A stretch of DNA of 64,000 bases from Micrococcales bacterium (GTDB taxonomy: Bacteria > Actinomycetota > Actinomycetes > S36-B12 > UBA10799), in contig JADJCR010000003.1 in assembly GCA_016703125.1 (NCBI GenBank), positions 248,001-312,000 on the forward strand. The letters are read 5' to 3'. Shown here in pieces: positions 36,461 to 46,567 of this stretch; position 1 is the stretch's first letter, and each line of letters starts with the position of its first letter. The notes under the pieces were generated by a model. That model was given only the letters and a program-made list of their open reading frames with translations. It was not told where the DNA came from and made no database searches. Both the position numbers and the translations under genes were made by a program.

Positions 36461-37153
36461 GTGGACATCGCAGTGCTGGGAACCGGTTCGGTGGGTACGA
36501 GGCTGGCGGCGGGGTTCGCCGCCGCGGGTCACGATGTGCACCTGGGGACCCGCGATCCGGACTCCACCCTGGCGCGACCCGAACCCGATCTGCGGGCCTG
36601 GTTGCAGCAGCATCAGGGGGTGCGGCTCGGGACCTTCGCGCAGGCCGCTGGGTCTTCAGAGGTGGTGGTCAACGCCACCGCCGGGGAGTCCAGCCTGCAG
36701 GCCCTGCAGGCCGCGGGCGCCGACAACCTGGCGGGCAAGGTGCTCATCGACGTCGCCAACCCGTTGGACTTCTCCGAGGGATTCCCGCCCCGCCTGTTCG
36801 TGCAGGGCACGGACTCGCTGGGCGAGCAGATCCAGCGGGCCTTCCCCGCGGCGCGGGTCGTGAAGACCTGGAACACGATGAACGCCGGGCTCATGCTCGC
36901 CCCGGACCGGCTCGACGCCCCGACCGCCGTGTTCCTCTCCGGCGACGACATGCGAGCCAAGGAACAGGTACGGGATCTGCAGGTCTCGTTCGGCTGGCGG
37001 CAGATCATCGACCTCGGCGGGATCGAGACGGCGCGGGCCGCCGAGATGCTGCTGCCCATGTGGCTGCGCTTGCTCGGTGCCGTGGGGAGCGCGGATTTCA
37101 ACTGGGCGATCGTGGGTCCGCGCGGCAGTGCGCCGTTGGGCTCCCAGGCATGA
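36461..37153 (+). CDS. NADPH-dependent F420 reductase-like protein
   Basis: 230 residues, Rossmann fold: IAVLGTGSVGTRLAAGFAAAGHDVHLGTRDP at the start, VVVNATAGESS, LIDVANPLDF, VKTWNTMNAGLML. This is the COG2085 group, which includes F420H2:NADP oxidoreductases and relatives. GTG start at 36461. Overlaps the next gene by four bases (ATGA). Confidence 0.8.
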   Translation: MDIAVLGTGSVGTRLAAGFAAAGHDVHLGTRDPDSTLARPEPDLRAWLQQHQGVRLGTFAQAAGSSEVVVNATAGESSLQALQAAGADNLAGKVLIDVANPLDFSEGFPPRLFVQGTDSLGEQIQRAFPAARVVKTWNTMNAGLMLAPDRLDAPTAVFLSGDDMRAKEQVRDLQVSFGWRQIIDLGGIETARAAEMLLPMWLRLLGAVGSADFNWAIVGPRGSAPLGSQA

Positions 37154-37525
37154 GAACCGCCATGGCCGCCCTCGGTGCTGCCGCCGTGTTCGCCGTCGCT
37201 GGCTGCTCCTCCTCATCGCCAAGCCCCACACCGAGCGCGTCCGCCTCACCGGAGGCCAGCATGATCGGACCCATCATCGTCGAGCCGTCACAGACCGACG
37301 TCGAGGCCACTGTGGGGCGCTACATCTCGTTCAACGTCGAGGACCCGGGCCGTTGGCAGATCAGCAGTTCGGACGAGTCGGTCGTCTCTGTCGAGGCCGG
37401 CGGGGAGCGGGACGGAGCGACCTTCAACCCCGGCGGCCAGGCGCTCGAGACGGGGAGGCCACCGTCACCCTCACGGACTCGAAGGCGGCGATGCTTTGGA
37501 GTTCACTGTCACCGTCACGGAGTAG
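37150..37525 (+). CDS. small lipoprotein with Ig-like domain, two frameshifts
   Basis: Predicted 125 residues. Lipobox AVFAVAGC (Cys at 18), a Ser/Pro spacer, then a beta-rich domain (VEPSQTDVEATVGRYISFN.., WQISSSDESVVSVEAGG). The 3' part is out of frame: one G is missing at 37452-37455 and one at 37484-37485. With both restored it ends GEATVTLTDSKGGDALEFTVTVTE-stop at 37525, a regular beta-sandwich ending and a whole number of codons. Could be a chagasin-like or BIg-like fold; not certain. Confidence 0.7.
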
Positions 37526-37576
37526 GCGGGTGCTCGCTGACTGGTCGCCGAACCGCGCACGCGCGGTACTTGGCGC

Positions 37577-39994
37577 GTGAGAGCCGCAGAGGGGGGTGCC
37601 GGGGATCCGGCGGCGCGGCTGCGCGCGACGCTGGACAGTCTGCTCGACCCCCATGTGGTGCTCACCGCCGTTCGTGACGGGAACGGCGAGATCGTCGACT
37701 TCGAATACACCGATGCGAACGCTGCCGCCTGCGACTACAACGGGCTCAGTTACGACGAACTGATGGGTACCCATCTGCTGGAGTTCCTGCCCAATCACCG
37801 TTCCACCGGCATGTTCGACCGCTACAAGCACCTCATCGAGACCGGCGAACCACTGGTGATCGACGACTTCGTGTACCCGCTCGAACGGCGCGGTGGCCAG
37901 GAGGTCCACTTCGACATCCGGGGTGTGGCGCTCGGGGACAGCATCGTGTACTCATGGCGCGACATCACCGACCGCCACGAGCAGATGAAGGCCTTGCGGG
38001 AGGCGGAACGCGAATACCGCAGCCTCGCCGAAGCCACCACAGATCTGGCGTACCGCACCGACGCCCAACGACGGATCGTGTGGGTCTCGCCCAGCGTCAC
38101 CCGGGTTCTCGGGTGGGACCCGGACGACATGCTGGGCCGAACCATTCAGACCTTCATCCCTCCCGAGGAGATGGCGAGTCATCGTGACAACTGGGACAGC
38201 GCCTACAGCGGCGACTGGGTTCCCGACGGCCCCCAGTCGCGGGTCTTCCCGGTGCTGACGAAGTCCGGTGACACATTGCCGATGACGACCGTGGTCACCC
38301 GCGACATGGACGACGACGGGCAGTGGACCGGCGGGTTGCTCATCGGGCTGCGTGACGTCACCGACGTCCTGCGTGAGCAGGAGGCCGCCGAACGCGAGCG
38401 CGAGAAGGCCGAGCGGCTGCAGTTGTCCATGGATCGGGCCGCCGTGGGCCTGGCCATCTCCGGCCTGGACGGCGGCTTCGAGTATGTCAATCCGGCGCTG
38501 TGCCGGATGCTGGGCTACCGGCAGGAGGAACTCGCCTCGATGTCCTTCAGTGACATCACCCACCCGGAGGATGTCGATGCCAGCCAGGCCATGATGGGTC
38601 GCCTGCTCAGCAACGAGGTCGACGAGTTGACCATGCGCAAGCGGTATCTCACCGCCACCGGGGAGACGATCTGGGTGGACCTCGCCGTGGGCGTCGCGAG
38701 ACGGCGGGACGGCGCGCTCGACCACTTCGTGGCCCAGGTCGTGGATGTGACTGCAGAGGTCGAGTACGCCGAGGCCCTCGAGACGACCGTGCGCAGGTTC
38801 CGCGAACTCGCGGAGAACGCCTCGGACATCGTCTACGAGATGGACGCCGACTGGCGCATCCGCTGGATCTCGCCGTCGGTGCAGAACGTGCTGGGCTGGG
38901 ATCCTGAGACCCTGGTCGGTGCCAACGCCCCGGATATCATCGCCGGCGGCCAGGAGGAACTGCTCGCCGACTTCCAGAGGCAGTTGCGGGCCGGCTATTC
39001 GGTGAACGGCACGTCGTTGAAGTACTCGACCGCTTCGGGCCTGACACGCTGGATGTCGGCCATGATCAACCCGATCTCTGACGGAGATGACATCGCCGGG
39101 GTCATCGTCGGCCTGCGCGACGTGACCAACGAGGTCGAGGCCCGGCAGGCTCTGGCCAGGGTGCAGGAGCGCTTGCGCCTGGCGGTCGACGCGGCCCCCA
39201 ACGGCATGGCCATCACGGACGACAACGGCCTGCTCGTCGATGTCAACCGCCAGTTCTGCCGATTGCTGGACTCCTCAGAGCAGGAGGTTGTGGGCCTGCC
39301 CCTCGAACAGGTGCTGACTGTTGCGGGGGCCGGGACCTGCGCCGGGGATCGCGTGCTGCACGAGCACCGGCGGTTGGTGGGCGACACCGTGGAGTGGATC
39401 GAACACGAGGTCGCGGAGGTTCCCGATGAGGGTGGCAGCAGCGGCTACCTGGTGCACTTGTTCTCCAACGCGACGCGGGAACACCGGGTACGCGAGGAGT
39501 TGCGGCACCTGGCCACGCACGACGTCCTCACCGGCGTGGCCAACCGGCGCTGGTTCGCAGACCGATTGCAGCACGTCGGCGACGCCGACGATCGCGGGAC
39601 AATCGCGATCGTGTTCTGTGACGTCGACCGGCTGAAGGAGGTCAACGACACGCTCGGGCACGCGGCCGGCGATGCGGTTCTCACCGCGGTCGCCGAACGG
39701 CTCGCGAGTGCCATCCGCGCCAGCGATGACATCGGGCGGCTCGGTGGTGACGAGTTCGTCGTCCTGCTCGAGGGCGTGGCGTCCGCCGCGGATCTGCAGG
39801 CGATCGCCGAGAAGATCCGGCGTCAGGTCGAGGGTGATGTGAGCTTCCAGGGCCGGTCGATCCGGGTGTCGACCAGCGTCGGCGCCACCTTCGTGCGGCC
39901 CGGGGAGGATCCGGACGCGGCGCTGCAACGGGCGGACGCGGCGCTGCTACTGGCGAAGTCGCAGGGCCGCAACCAGGCGGTCGTCACGGGTTGA
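37577..39994 (+). CDS. multi-PAS diguanylate cyclase
   Basis: 805 residues, soluble. Four to five PAS domains (about 15-125, 140-270, 278-400, 405-525, 535-645), linked by short coils (EAAEREREKAERLQ), then GGDEF about 650-800 with CDVDRLKEVNDTLGH, I-site RASD and LGGDEF all intact. No membrane segment, so it senses cytoplasmic signals (ligand not visible; no clear haem or flavin signature). GTG start. Downstream of the lipoprotein by about 50 bases. Confidence 0.92.
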   Translation: MRAAEGGAGDPAARLRATLDSLLDPHVVLTAVRDGNGEIVDFEYTDANAAACDYNGLSYDELMGTHLLEFLPNHRSTGMFDRYKHLIETGEPLVIDDFVYPLERRGGQEVHFDIRGVALGDSIVYSWRDITDRHEQMKALREAEREYRSLAEATTDLAYRTDAQRRIVWVSPSVTRVLGWDPDDMLGRTIQTFIPPEEMASHRDNWDSAYSGDWVPDGPQSRVFPVLTKSGDTLPMTTVVTRDMDDDGQWTGGLLIGLRDVTDVLREQEAAEREREKAERLQLSMDRAAVGLAISGLDGGFEYVNPALCRMLGYRQEELASMSFSDITHPEDVDASQAMMGRLLSNEVDELTMRKRYLTATGETIWVDLAVGVARRRDGALDHFVAQVVDVTAEVEYAEALETTVRRFRELAENASDIVYEMDADWRIRWISPSVQNVLGWDPETLVGANAPDIIAGGQEELLADFQRQLRAGYSVNGTSLKYSTASGLTRWMSAMINPISDGDDIAGVIVGLRDVTNEVEARQALARVQERLRLAVDAAPNGMAITDDNGLLVDVNRQFCRLLDSSEQEVVGLPLEQVLTVAGAGTCAGDRVLHEHRRLVGDTVEWIEHEVAEVPDEGGSSGYLVHLFSNATREHRVREELRHLATHDVLTGVANRRWFADRLQHVGDADDRGTIAIVFCDVDRLKEVNDTLGHAAGDAVLTAVAERLASAIRASDDIGRLGGDEFVVLLEGVASAADLQAIAEKIRRQVEGDVSFQGRSIRVSTSVGATFVRPGEDPDAALQRADAALLLAKSQGRNQAVVTG

Positions 39995-40064
39995 CGGGGT
40001 GGTGCCCCTGTGTGGGCGCGGGATGCGGCACGATAGGGGGCACCGCGACTCGATGGGAAAACCA

Positions 40065-40937
40065 ATGCGCCGATCCTTGCTGCTGTCCGCCGCCCTGCCC
40101 GCCGTCGCCGCACTGGCCCTCGCCGGATGCGCCAGTGAGGCCGACACGACCGCTGGCAGTTCGTCGCCGAGTCCGAGCACGAGCGCCGACTGCTCGCCGG
40201 AGACGCTGCAGACACTGACGCCGGGCACCCTGACGGTGGCGACCGATTCCCCGGCTTACCCCCCGTACTTCGAGGACAACGACCCGAGCAACGGCGAAGG
40301 ATTCGAGTCGGCGGTCGCCTACGCCGTGGCCGAGCAGCTCGGTTTCAGCCAGGACCAGGTGACCTGGATCACCGAGCCCTTCAACAAGTCGTATGCCCCG
40401 GGGGCCAAGGACTTCGACTTCGACATCAACCAGATCTCGATCACCCCCAAGCGGCAGAAGGCCGTGGACTTCTCCGAGGGCTACTACACCGTCAACCAGG
40501 CCGTGGTGGCCCTCGAGGACTCACCCATCGCCAATGCGACCACTCTGGCCGAACTGCAGAGCGCCAGACTCGGCGCGCAGGTGGGGACCACCAGCCTGGA
40601 CTTCATCACCGAGCAGATCCAGCCCACCCAGGAGCCGATGGTCTACAACGACACCAACGACGCCAAGAGCGCCCTGGAGAACGGGCAGATCGACGCGATC
40701 GTGGTTGACCTGCCCACCGCCTACTACGTGACGGCGGCGGAGTTCGACAACGCCAAGATCGTCGGTCAGTTCGCCGCTCAGGAGGGGGGTGAGGAGTTCG
40801 GCCTGCTGATGGCCAAGGGCAGCCCCTTGGTGCAGTGCGTGAACCAGGCTCTCACCTCGCTGAAGGACTCCGGGCAGTTGCAGGAGATCCAGGACACCTG
40901 GCTGGTGGGTGAGGACGCCCCGTACTTCACCGAGTGA
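40065..40937 (+). CDS. polar amino-acid ABC transporter substrate-binding lipoprotein
   Basis: 290 residues from ATG 40065 (ATG 40053 also possible; GGGA precedes 40065 at the right distance). Lipobox LALAGC at residues 17-22. Periplasmic-binding-protein family 3 pattern: LTVATDSPAYPPYFEDNDPSNGEGFESAVAYAVAEQLG, DFDINQISITPKRQKAVDFSEGYY, LGAQVGTTSLDFI, ALENGQIDAIVVDLPTAYYV, FGLLMAKGSPL. Binds an amino acid or similar; which one is not clear. First gene of a three-gene importer. Confidence 0.92.
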   Translation: MRRSLLLSAALPAVAALALAGCASEADTTAGSSSPSPSTSADCSPETLQTLTPGTLTVATDSPAYPPYFEDNDPSNGEGFESAVAYAVAEQLGFSQDQVTWITEPFNKSYAPGAKDFDFDINQISITPKRQKAVDFSEGYYTVNQAVVALEDSPIANATTLAELQSARLGAQVGTTSLDFITEQIQPTQEPMVYNDTNDAKSALENGQIDAIVVDLPTAYYVTAAEFDNAKIVGQFAAQEGGEEFGLLMAKGSPLVQCVNQALTSLKDSGQLQEIQDTWLVGEDAPYFTE

Positions 40938-40940
40938 TGC

Positions 40941-41813
40941 ATGACCACGCCGGCTGAGGCGCCGCTGGAGGCGCCGGGTATCCCCTACGTCGACCCGCAT
41001 CGGCGGCAACTGTCCCGCAGGAGGGCGCGTCGCGACGGGATCGTGGCCAGCCTGTCCACTGTCGTCGCATTCGCCGTCCTGGCCTACCTGGTCACGTCCT
41101 CGCCCGGCTGGCCGAAGGTCCAGGAGACCTTCTTCAACCTCGACGAGGCCCTCGCCGCGTGGCCGTCGCTGGTGAAGGCCTTCGCGCTCAACATCAAGAT
41201 CTTCCTGGTGGCGGAGTTCTTCATCCTGATCCTCTCGCTGCTGATCGCTCTGGGTCGGGGGTTGCGGGCGCCGGTCGCGCTCCCGGTGCGCATCCTCTGC
41301 ACGATGTATGTGGACTTCTTCCGGGGTGTGCCCACGATCCTGGTGATCCTGCTGCTGGGTTTCGGGGTGCCGGCATTGCAGCTCAAGGGGGTCACCAATT
41401 CTCCTGTCGTGTGGGGCACGGTGGCGCTGATCCTCAGTTACACCGCCTACGTGGCCGAGGTGTACCGGGCGGGTATCGAGTCCATCCACCCGTCGCAGCG
41501 CGCTGCGGCGCGATCGCTGGGCCTGTCATCGATGCAGACCACGCGGTACGTCGTACTGCCGCAGGCCGTCCGCCGGGTCACCCCGCCGTTGCTCAACGAC
41601 TTCATCGCACTGCAGAAGGAGACGGCACTGGTCTCCCTGCTCGGACCCATCGAGGTCCTCCGCGCGGCGCAGATCAGTGCCTCCTCGAATTTCAACTACA
41701 CCGCATACGTGGTGGCGGCACTGTTCTTCGTCGCCATCACGCTGCCGCTGACCCGGTTCACGGACTGGCTGCAGCGCAAGGACACCCGTCGGCGGATGGC
41801 GGGTGCGGTGTGA
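40941..41813 (+). CDS. polar amino-acid ABC transporter permease
   Basis: 290 residues, about six membrane segments; cytoplasmic N-terminus of about 35 residues. EAA-type loop SLGLSSMQTTRYVVLPQAVRRVTPPLLNDFIALQKETALVSLLG is the HisM/HisQ family signature. Starts three bases after the binding-protein stop. The only permease here, so the channel is probably a homodimer. Confidence 0.93.
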   Translation: MTTPAEAPLEAPGIPYVDPHRRQLSRRRARRDGIVASLSTVVAFAVLAYLVTSSPGWPKVQETFFNLDEALAAWPSLVKAFALNIKIFLVAEFFILILSLLIALGRGLRAPVALPVRILCTMYVDFFRGVPTILVILLLGFGVPALQLKGVTNSPVVWGTVALILSYTAYVAEVYRAGIESIHPSQRAAARSLGLSSMQTTRYVVLPQAVRRVTPPLLNDFIALQKETALVSLLGPIEVLRAAQISASSNFNYTAYVVAALFFVAITLPLTRFTDWLQRKDTRRRMAGAV

Positions 41814-42556
41814 GTTTCGTCGACGTCGCCGGTGTGCACAAGGCCTTCGGCGAGCTCGCCGTGCTCAAGGGGATCGACCTTGCGGTGGACCTGCATGATG
41901 TTGTGGTCCTCATCGGCGCGTCGGGTTCGGGCAAGTCGACCCTGTTGCGCTGCATCAACGGCCTGGAGACCGTCGATGCCGGGCAGATCCACGTGGGTGA
42001 CCTCGACGTCACCGGCCCGGGCGTCGACGTGGACGCGGTGCGACAGCGGGTGGGCTTCGTCTTCCAGCAGTTCAACCTGTTCCCGCACATGTCCGTGCTG
42101 CAGAACGTGACGCTGGCTCCGCGCAAGGTGCTGGGACAGTCTGCCGCGACGGCGGAGGCCGCGGCCATGGAGTTGCTCCAGCGGTTCGGACTCGCCGAGA
42201 AGGCCAAGGACTTCCCCGACCGGCTCTCCGGCGGTCAGCAGCAGCGCGTCGCGATCGTCCGGGCGCTGGCGATGAAGCCCGAGGTGATGCTCTTCGACGA
42301 GGTCACGTCCGCGCTCGACCCCCTTCTCGTCGCCGAGGTGCTGGACGTGATCCGGGAACTGAAGGCCGAAGGCATGACCATCGTGATGGCGACCCACGAG
42401 ATGGGATTCGCACGCGAGGTCGCTGACCGGGTCTGTTTCCTCGACAGCGGAAAAGTACTCGAATCCGGTTCCCCCGATGATCTGTTCCTGTCCCCGCAGC
42501 ACGAGGCCACGCAACTGTTCCTGGCCCGGGTGGCCCGCGCCGACCGCGGACTGTGA
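41810..42556 (+). CDS. polar amino-acid ABC transporter ATP-binding protein
   Basis: 248 residues from GTG 41810, which overlaps the permease stop (GTGA). Walker A GASGSGKSTLL, FVFQQFNLFPHMSVLQNV (family signature of amino-acid importers), LSGGQQQRVAIVRALAM, Walker B VMLFDEVTSALDP (Asp-Glu-Val variant usual in this family), MATHEMGFA. Completes the import operon. Confidence 0.95.
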   Translation: MSFVDVAGVHKAFGELAVLKGIDLAVDLHDVVVLIGASGSGKSTLLRCINGLETVDAGQIHVGDLDVTGPGVDVDAVRQRVGFVFQQFNLFPHMSVLQNVTLAPRKVLGQSAATAEAAAMELLQRFGLAEKAKDFPDRLSGGQQQRVAIVRALAMKPEVMLFDEVTSALDPLLVAEVLDVIRELKAEGMTIVMATHEMGFAREVADRVCFLDSGKVLESGSPDDLFLSPQHEATQLFLARVARADRGL

Positions 42557-42565
42557 GCCAGCGGC

Positions 42566-44197
42566 TCAGGCGGCCAGGAAGCGCTTCCGGTACGCCTGGA
42601 CCGCCGCCCCCAGCGTGGGGTACATGTTGTCGTCGCCCACGATCTGCGCCACCCCGTGGTCGCGCATGGGGATGAGAACGTCGTTCTTGACGCGTGCGAG
42701 CCACAACTCGATCCCGTCGGTCGTCAGGGTGTCGTGCAGTTCCTGCAGTACGTTCAGGGCCGTGGTGTCGAGCTCGACGTTGGCCTCCATGTTGAGGATG
42801 ACGACCTTCGTGCCGGGCTCCAGGGCGCCGGTCACCTTGTAGAAGAAGTCGTACGCGTTCATGAAGAACAAGGGGGCGTCGTAGCGGAACGCGACCATAC
42901 CGGGAACGGTGATCGTGGAGTCGTGATCGTCCACGTCGTGCATGCCGGGGTAGTTCGGGACGAACCCCAGCACTCCGTCGTGCGGCCGCGCCAGGCGGGC
43001 CATGAACTCCGTGATGGACAGGGCGATCGCGATGATGACGCCAGGCAGGATGCCGAACAGCACGACGGACACCGCGCAGGCGGCGGCGATGGCGAACTCA
43101 GATGCCCGGAAGCGCAGCAGTGCCGCCCACTCCGCCGGGCGGACCAGGGTGAGGGCGGCGTAGACGATGACGCCGGCCAGTGCCGCGACGGGCACTTCTG
43201 CGATCACGCCCGGGATGAGCAGTGGCCCGGCGATGATGACCGCGATGACGATCACCGAGTAGAACCGGGTGGTGGATCCGGAAGCGAACGCCAGTGCCGT
43301 GCGTGACGATGAGGCGGACATGGGGTAGCCACCGACTGCGCCGGTCGCGAGTTGGGCCGCAGCCAGGGCCCGCATCTCCGTGGCGGAGTCCGGCCGGGTC
43401 TTGCCGGCGAAGGCGCGGGACGTGATCATGACGTCGGTGAAGGACACCACCGCGATGCTCAGCGCCGGGACCAGCAACGCGGCGACCACCTCCAGGGAGA
43501 TCCCGGAGAGGTCGAGGACGGGCAGTTCCAGGCTGACCGGGCCGACCTTCGGGATGTCCATGAAGGCGCCGATGATGGTCGCGACGATCAGCCCGATGAG
43601 CGGTCCCGGGATGCGGGGGGAGAGCCTGTTGATGGCGAAGGCCAGTATCACCACGACGGCCGCCACACCCACCGTCTGCCAGTCGGGCGTCTGCCACGAC
43701 GAGTTCCACAGCCCCGAGATGGAGTCGCTGTTCAAGTCGTAGTTCACGATCTTCGGCAACTGCGACATGATCATGAGCACGGCGACGCCGGTGAGGTATC
43801 CGGTCAGGATCGGGTAGGACAGCAGGTCCGCCAGGAAGGAGGCTTTGACCAGCCAGCCGATACCCAGGATGATCCCGACCAGCGCCGAGGTCACGGCAAG
43901 AGCGGTCGTCCAGGGCAGTCCGTACGCGGCCGCCACCGGGGTGACCGCGGCTGCGGCCATCAGCGCAACCGCCGACTCCGGTCCCAGGGACATGTACGGA
44001 TTGCGGCCCAGCAGCATGTATGCGATCAGGGGCACCGCGGCGATAGTCAGGCTCACCGACGGGGAGACCCCCGCCAGGGAGCCGTACGCCATGGCCTGCG
44101 GGATGAGGTAGGCACCGACGGACACACCGGCCACGACGTTGCGCACCGAAAGCATCTTCGGCCGTGCCGGCTTGGTGCCCGCCTGCGTGTTGGTCAC
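42566..44197 (-). CDS. SulP-family anion permease with STAS domain
   Basis: 543 residues. Transmembrane core of about 12-14 segments; VAGVSVGAYLIPQAMAYGSLAGVSP is the SulP signature and SASSSRTALAFASGSTTRF the conserved anion-site region; C-terminal STAS domain about 440-540 (VVILNMEANVELDTTALNVLQEL). Likely a sulfate or bicarbonate/anion transporter; which ion is not clear. GTG start with TAGGGT 6 bases ahead, so leaderless. Confidence 0.92.
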   Translation of the reverse strand: MTNTQAGTKPARPKMLSVRNVVAGVSVGAYLIPQAMAYGSLAGVSPSVSLTIAAVPLIAYMLLGRNPYMSLGPESAVALMAAAAVTPVAAAYGLPWTTALAVTSALVGIILGIGWLVKASFLADLLSYPILTGYLTGVAVLMIMSQLPKIVNYDLNSDSISGLWNSSWQTPDWQTVGVAAVVVILAFAINRLSPRIPGPLIGLIVATIIGAFMDIPKVGPVSLELPVLDLSGISLEVVAALLVPALSIAVVSFTDVMITSRAFAGKTRPDSATEMRALAAAQLATGAVGGYPMSASSSRTALAFASGSTTRFYSVIVIAVIIAGPLLIPGVIAEVPVAALAGVIVYAALTLVRPAEWAALLRFRASEFAIAAACAVSVVLFGILPGVIIAIALSITEFMARLARPHDGVLGFVPNYPGMHDVDDHDSTITVPGMVAFRYDAPLFFMNAYDFFYKVTGALEPGTKVVILNMEANVELDTTALNVLQELHDTLTTDGIELWLARVKNDVLIPMRDHGVAQIVGDDNMYPTLGAAVQAYRKRFLAA

Positions 44198-44203
44198 TGA
44201 CGT

Positions 44204-44209
44204 ACCCTA
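44204..44209 (-). promoter_or_regulatory. -10-like hexamer, leaderless start of SulP gene
   Basis: TAGGGT on the minus strand, 6 bases (ACGTCA) before GTG 44197. Confidence 0.45.
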
Positions 44210-44280
44210 GCCGTTCACCGGCAAGACATGTTCCGTTCGCCTGCCTTGTCCTGCGCCACCCGCGTGCCGATGAACGGGGT

Positions 44281-45360
44281 GTGACCATCAACCGATGGGT
44301 GGGCCCGCTGCTGGCGGTCGACTCGGGGGACCCCGACTACGACCGGCGGGCGCGCACGCTCAACGCCATCGTGCTGGTCGCCATGCCCTCGGCGGTGATC
44401 ACAGCGATCGTTGTGCTGCCGTTCCCCAATGGCCTGGTGAGCGCGGCGGTCCTGCTCCTGGCAGCACTGCTGCTCCCGGGCATCCTCTGGTTGTCCCGGC
44501 GTGGCCAGCTGGATCTGGCCGTTGTGTCCTTCGCCGTCGGCGTGTGGTTGGTGACCGTGGGACAGCCGGTGCTGACCGGAGACCTGAGTACGAACCCGAT
44601 CATCGTGCCCATGGCGGCGATGATGCTGCTGTACGTGATGCCACCGCATCACTGGTGGTGGCTCGTCGTCTGGGTACTCGGCGCGCTCCTCACCTTGTAC
44701 GTCGGGACCAACGACACCGACACCGTGATGCAGACGCGATTCTCATGGCTGCTGAACGCGGCCATCGCCTGCGCGGTGTCGGTGGCCGTCGTGGCCTATG
44801 GGGCCCGCCAACTGGCCGACTCGGTGCGCAAGGAGCGGAAGCTGTCGCGGGAGTTGAGCGCCCGCGAGGCCACTCTGCTGCGCCTGGAGGAACTGGCCAA
44901 CACCGACCCGCTGACCGGCTTCCTCAACCGACGGTCGCTGGAGAGCAGATACCGCACCGTGCCGGCCGGCTCGGCCATCGCCCTGGTCGACCTTGACCAC
45001 TTCAAAGGAGTCAACGATGACTTCTCACATGCGGTGGGGGACCGGCTGCTGGCCGATTTCGCAGGGCTGCTGGCGGACTGTGCGCGGCCGGACGACCTGC
45101 TGTACCGGATCGGCGGTGACGAGTTCCTGGTGTTGCGGGCCCGCAGCACGGCCGCAGGGTTGGGTACCTGGCTGCACGAGGTGCGGGAGCGCGGACGCCA
45201 CGGATCGTGGGCACAACTGCCCCCCGGGGCTGCTGTCACGTTCAGCGGCGGCGTAGTGGCCGTCGATCACGGCAAACTCGACGCCACCATCGGCCGGGTC
45301 GACCGCGCCATGTACGCGGCCAAGGAGGCCGGCCGCGACACGATCGTGGTGATCGACTGA
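44281..45360 (+). CDS. membrane-bound diguanylate cyclase
   Basis: 359 residues. Five to six membrane segments in residues 25-190 (LNAIVLVAMPSAVITAIVVL.., SAAVLLLAALLLPGILWL..), unlike any named sensor domain I recognise; a short coiled coil; GGDEF about 205-355 with VDLDHFKGVND, I-site RPDD and IGGDEF intact. GTG start at 44281. Divergent from the SulP gene. Confidence 0.88.
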   Translation: MTINRWVGPLLAVDSGDPDYDRRARTLNAIVLVAMPSAVITAIVVLPFPNGLVSAAVLLLAALLLPGILWLSRRGQLDLAVVSFAVGVWLVTVGQPVLTGDLSTNPIIVPMAAMMLLYVMPPHHWWWLVVWVLGALLTLYVGTNDTDTVMQTRFSWLLNAAIACAVSVAVVAYGARQLADSVRKERKLSRELSAREATLLRLEELANTDPLTGFLNRRSLESRYRTVPAGSAIALVDLDHFKGVNDDFSHAVGDRLLADFAGLLADCARPDDLLYRIGGDEFLVLRARSTAAGLGTWLHEVRERGRHGSWAQLPPGAAVTFSGGVVAVDHGKLDATIGRVDRAMYAAKEAGRDTIVVID

Positions 45361-45361
45361 G

Positions 45362-46567
45362 CTACTTCAGCCGCACTGCCGCGGCGTAGAAGTAGTGGTC
45401 GGACTGCCACTTGGGCTGCTTGTTCTGCATCAGTTTCCTGCCCTCGATGCGCGTCCACACGGCCTTGGCTTTGCGGGTGAGCACGAGGTCGATGCGGGTG
45501 GGGATCACCGGGTCGCCAGAATCCAGACGCTTGCTGCTCTTCAGCGTGCCAGTCTGGCAGCAGGTCGCGCCGACGGCCTTCCCGAACTTCCCACCCGCCT
45601 GCTTCCAGGAGTCCTTGAAGTAGCTCTTGGTCAGGTTCCGGTACGTCGGGCTGTAGTAGCCGTTGGCATCCGAGTTGAAATCCCCGGCCACAACGACCCG
45701 GCCCTCGGTCTCCTTCGCCTTCTGCTTGGCGATCGTCAGCAACTGCCGGCCTTGCGCGACCTGGACCTTCGACGGCCAGTTCTTGGGGCCGTACTTGTTC
45801 TTCTTGCCCTTGCCGTCCTGCGACTCGACCTCAAGGTGGGCGGTCATCACAGTGACCGCCTTGCCGCGGTACGTGAAGGCGGCCGACGCCCAGCCGCGCT
45901 TGAAGGACAGTTCCGAGCCGGCAACCTCGAAGGTGGTCTGCTTCGTGAAGTTGCCGTGGTCGCTGGTGCCGGTGAACTGCAGGTCGGTGCTGGCGGTGTT
46001 GTACAGGATCGCGTCGCGGTCCTTGAGCCGGACCTGGCAGCGCAGGGCCGCCTCGATCGGGAACAGTTGGTCGCAGCCGGGCTTCTTGGCGTTGTAGTAG
46101 GGGATGCCGACCGTGTCGGAGTAGCCGATGTCGGCATTGGGGGAGAGGCTCGCCAGCTGGAAGTCCATGCCCTCGTTGGCCAGGGCGTCCTGCAGGATCG
46201 GCAGGTAGTCGTAACTGGGCAGCGTCGCGCCACTGGAACTGCTGGTCACCCACTCCGTCAGCTCGTTGAGGGTGATGACGTCCGGGTTCTGCTTCTTGAC
46301 GGTCTTGGCGATCCACTGGGCACGCAGCGGGAAGTCGGTCTTGACAGCCGTGTCGTAGACCTTCGCGGCGGCCGGCAGGAACTCCACGATGTTGGCGGCG
46401 GAGTTGATGGCCTCGCTGAGGGACCCACCGAGGTAGAGGTTCAGCGTCATCACGTTCAGTGCGTCGTCGGGCGCCGGCTTCGCCGTCGCGGGGGCGGCAG
46501 CAAGCGCCCCGGCACCGAGCAGAGCCGCGACGGACACAGAAGCGGCCAGAGTACGGGTCGTTTTCAC
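45362..46567 (-). CDS. secreted endonuclease/exonuclease/phosphatase-family protein
   Basis: 401 residues. Signal peptide TLAASVSVAALLGAGALAAAPATA. DNase I-like fold: MTLNLYLGG (N), ITLNELTEW (E), MTAHLEVES (H), VVAGDFNSDANG (D, N), WQSDHYFYAA (D, H), so the metal-dependent hydrolase site is complete. Cys pairs (KPGCDQLF..LRCQV, ATCCQTG). Substrate could be nucleic acid, phospholipid (sphingomyelinase type) or another phosphate ester. GTG start preferred because GAGGAG lies 9 bases upstream. Its upstream region carries a cluster of 19-base repeats. Confidence 0.87.
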   Translation of the reverse strand: MKTTRTLAASVSVAALLGAGALAAAPATAKPAPDDALNVMTLNLYLGGSLSEAINSAANIVEFLPAAAKVYDTAVKTDFPLRAQWIAKTVKKQNPDVITLNELTEWVTSSSSGATLPSYDYLPILQDALANEGMDFQLASLSPNADIGYSDTVGIPYYNAKKPGCDQLFPIEAALRCQVRLKDRDAILYNTASTDLQFTGTSDHGNFTKQTTFEVAGSELSFKRGWASAAFTYRGKAVTVMTAHLEVESQDGKGKKNKYGPKNWPSKVQVAQGRQLLTIAKQKAKETEGRVVVAGDFNSDANGYYSPTYRNLTKSYFKDSWKQAGGKFGKAVGATCCQTGTLKSSKRLDSGDPVIPTRIDLVLTRKAKAVWTRIEGRKLMQNKQPKWQSDHYFYAAAVRLK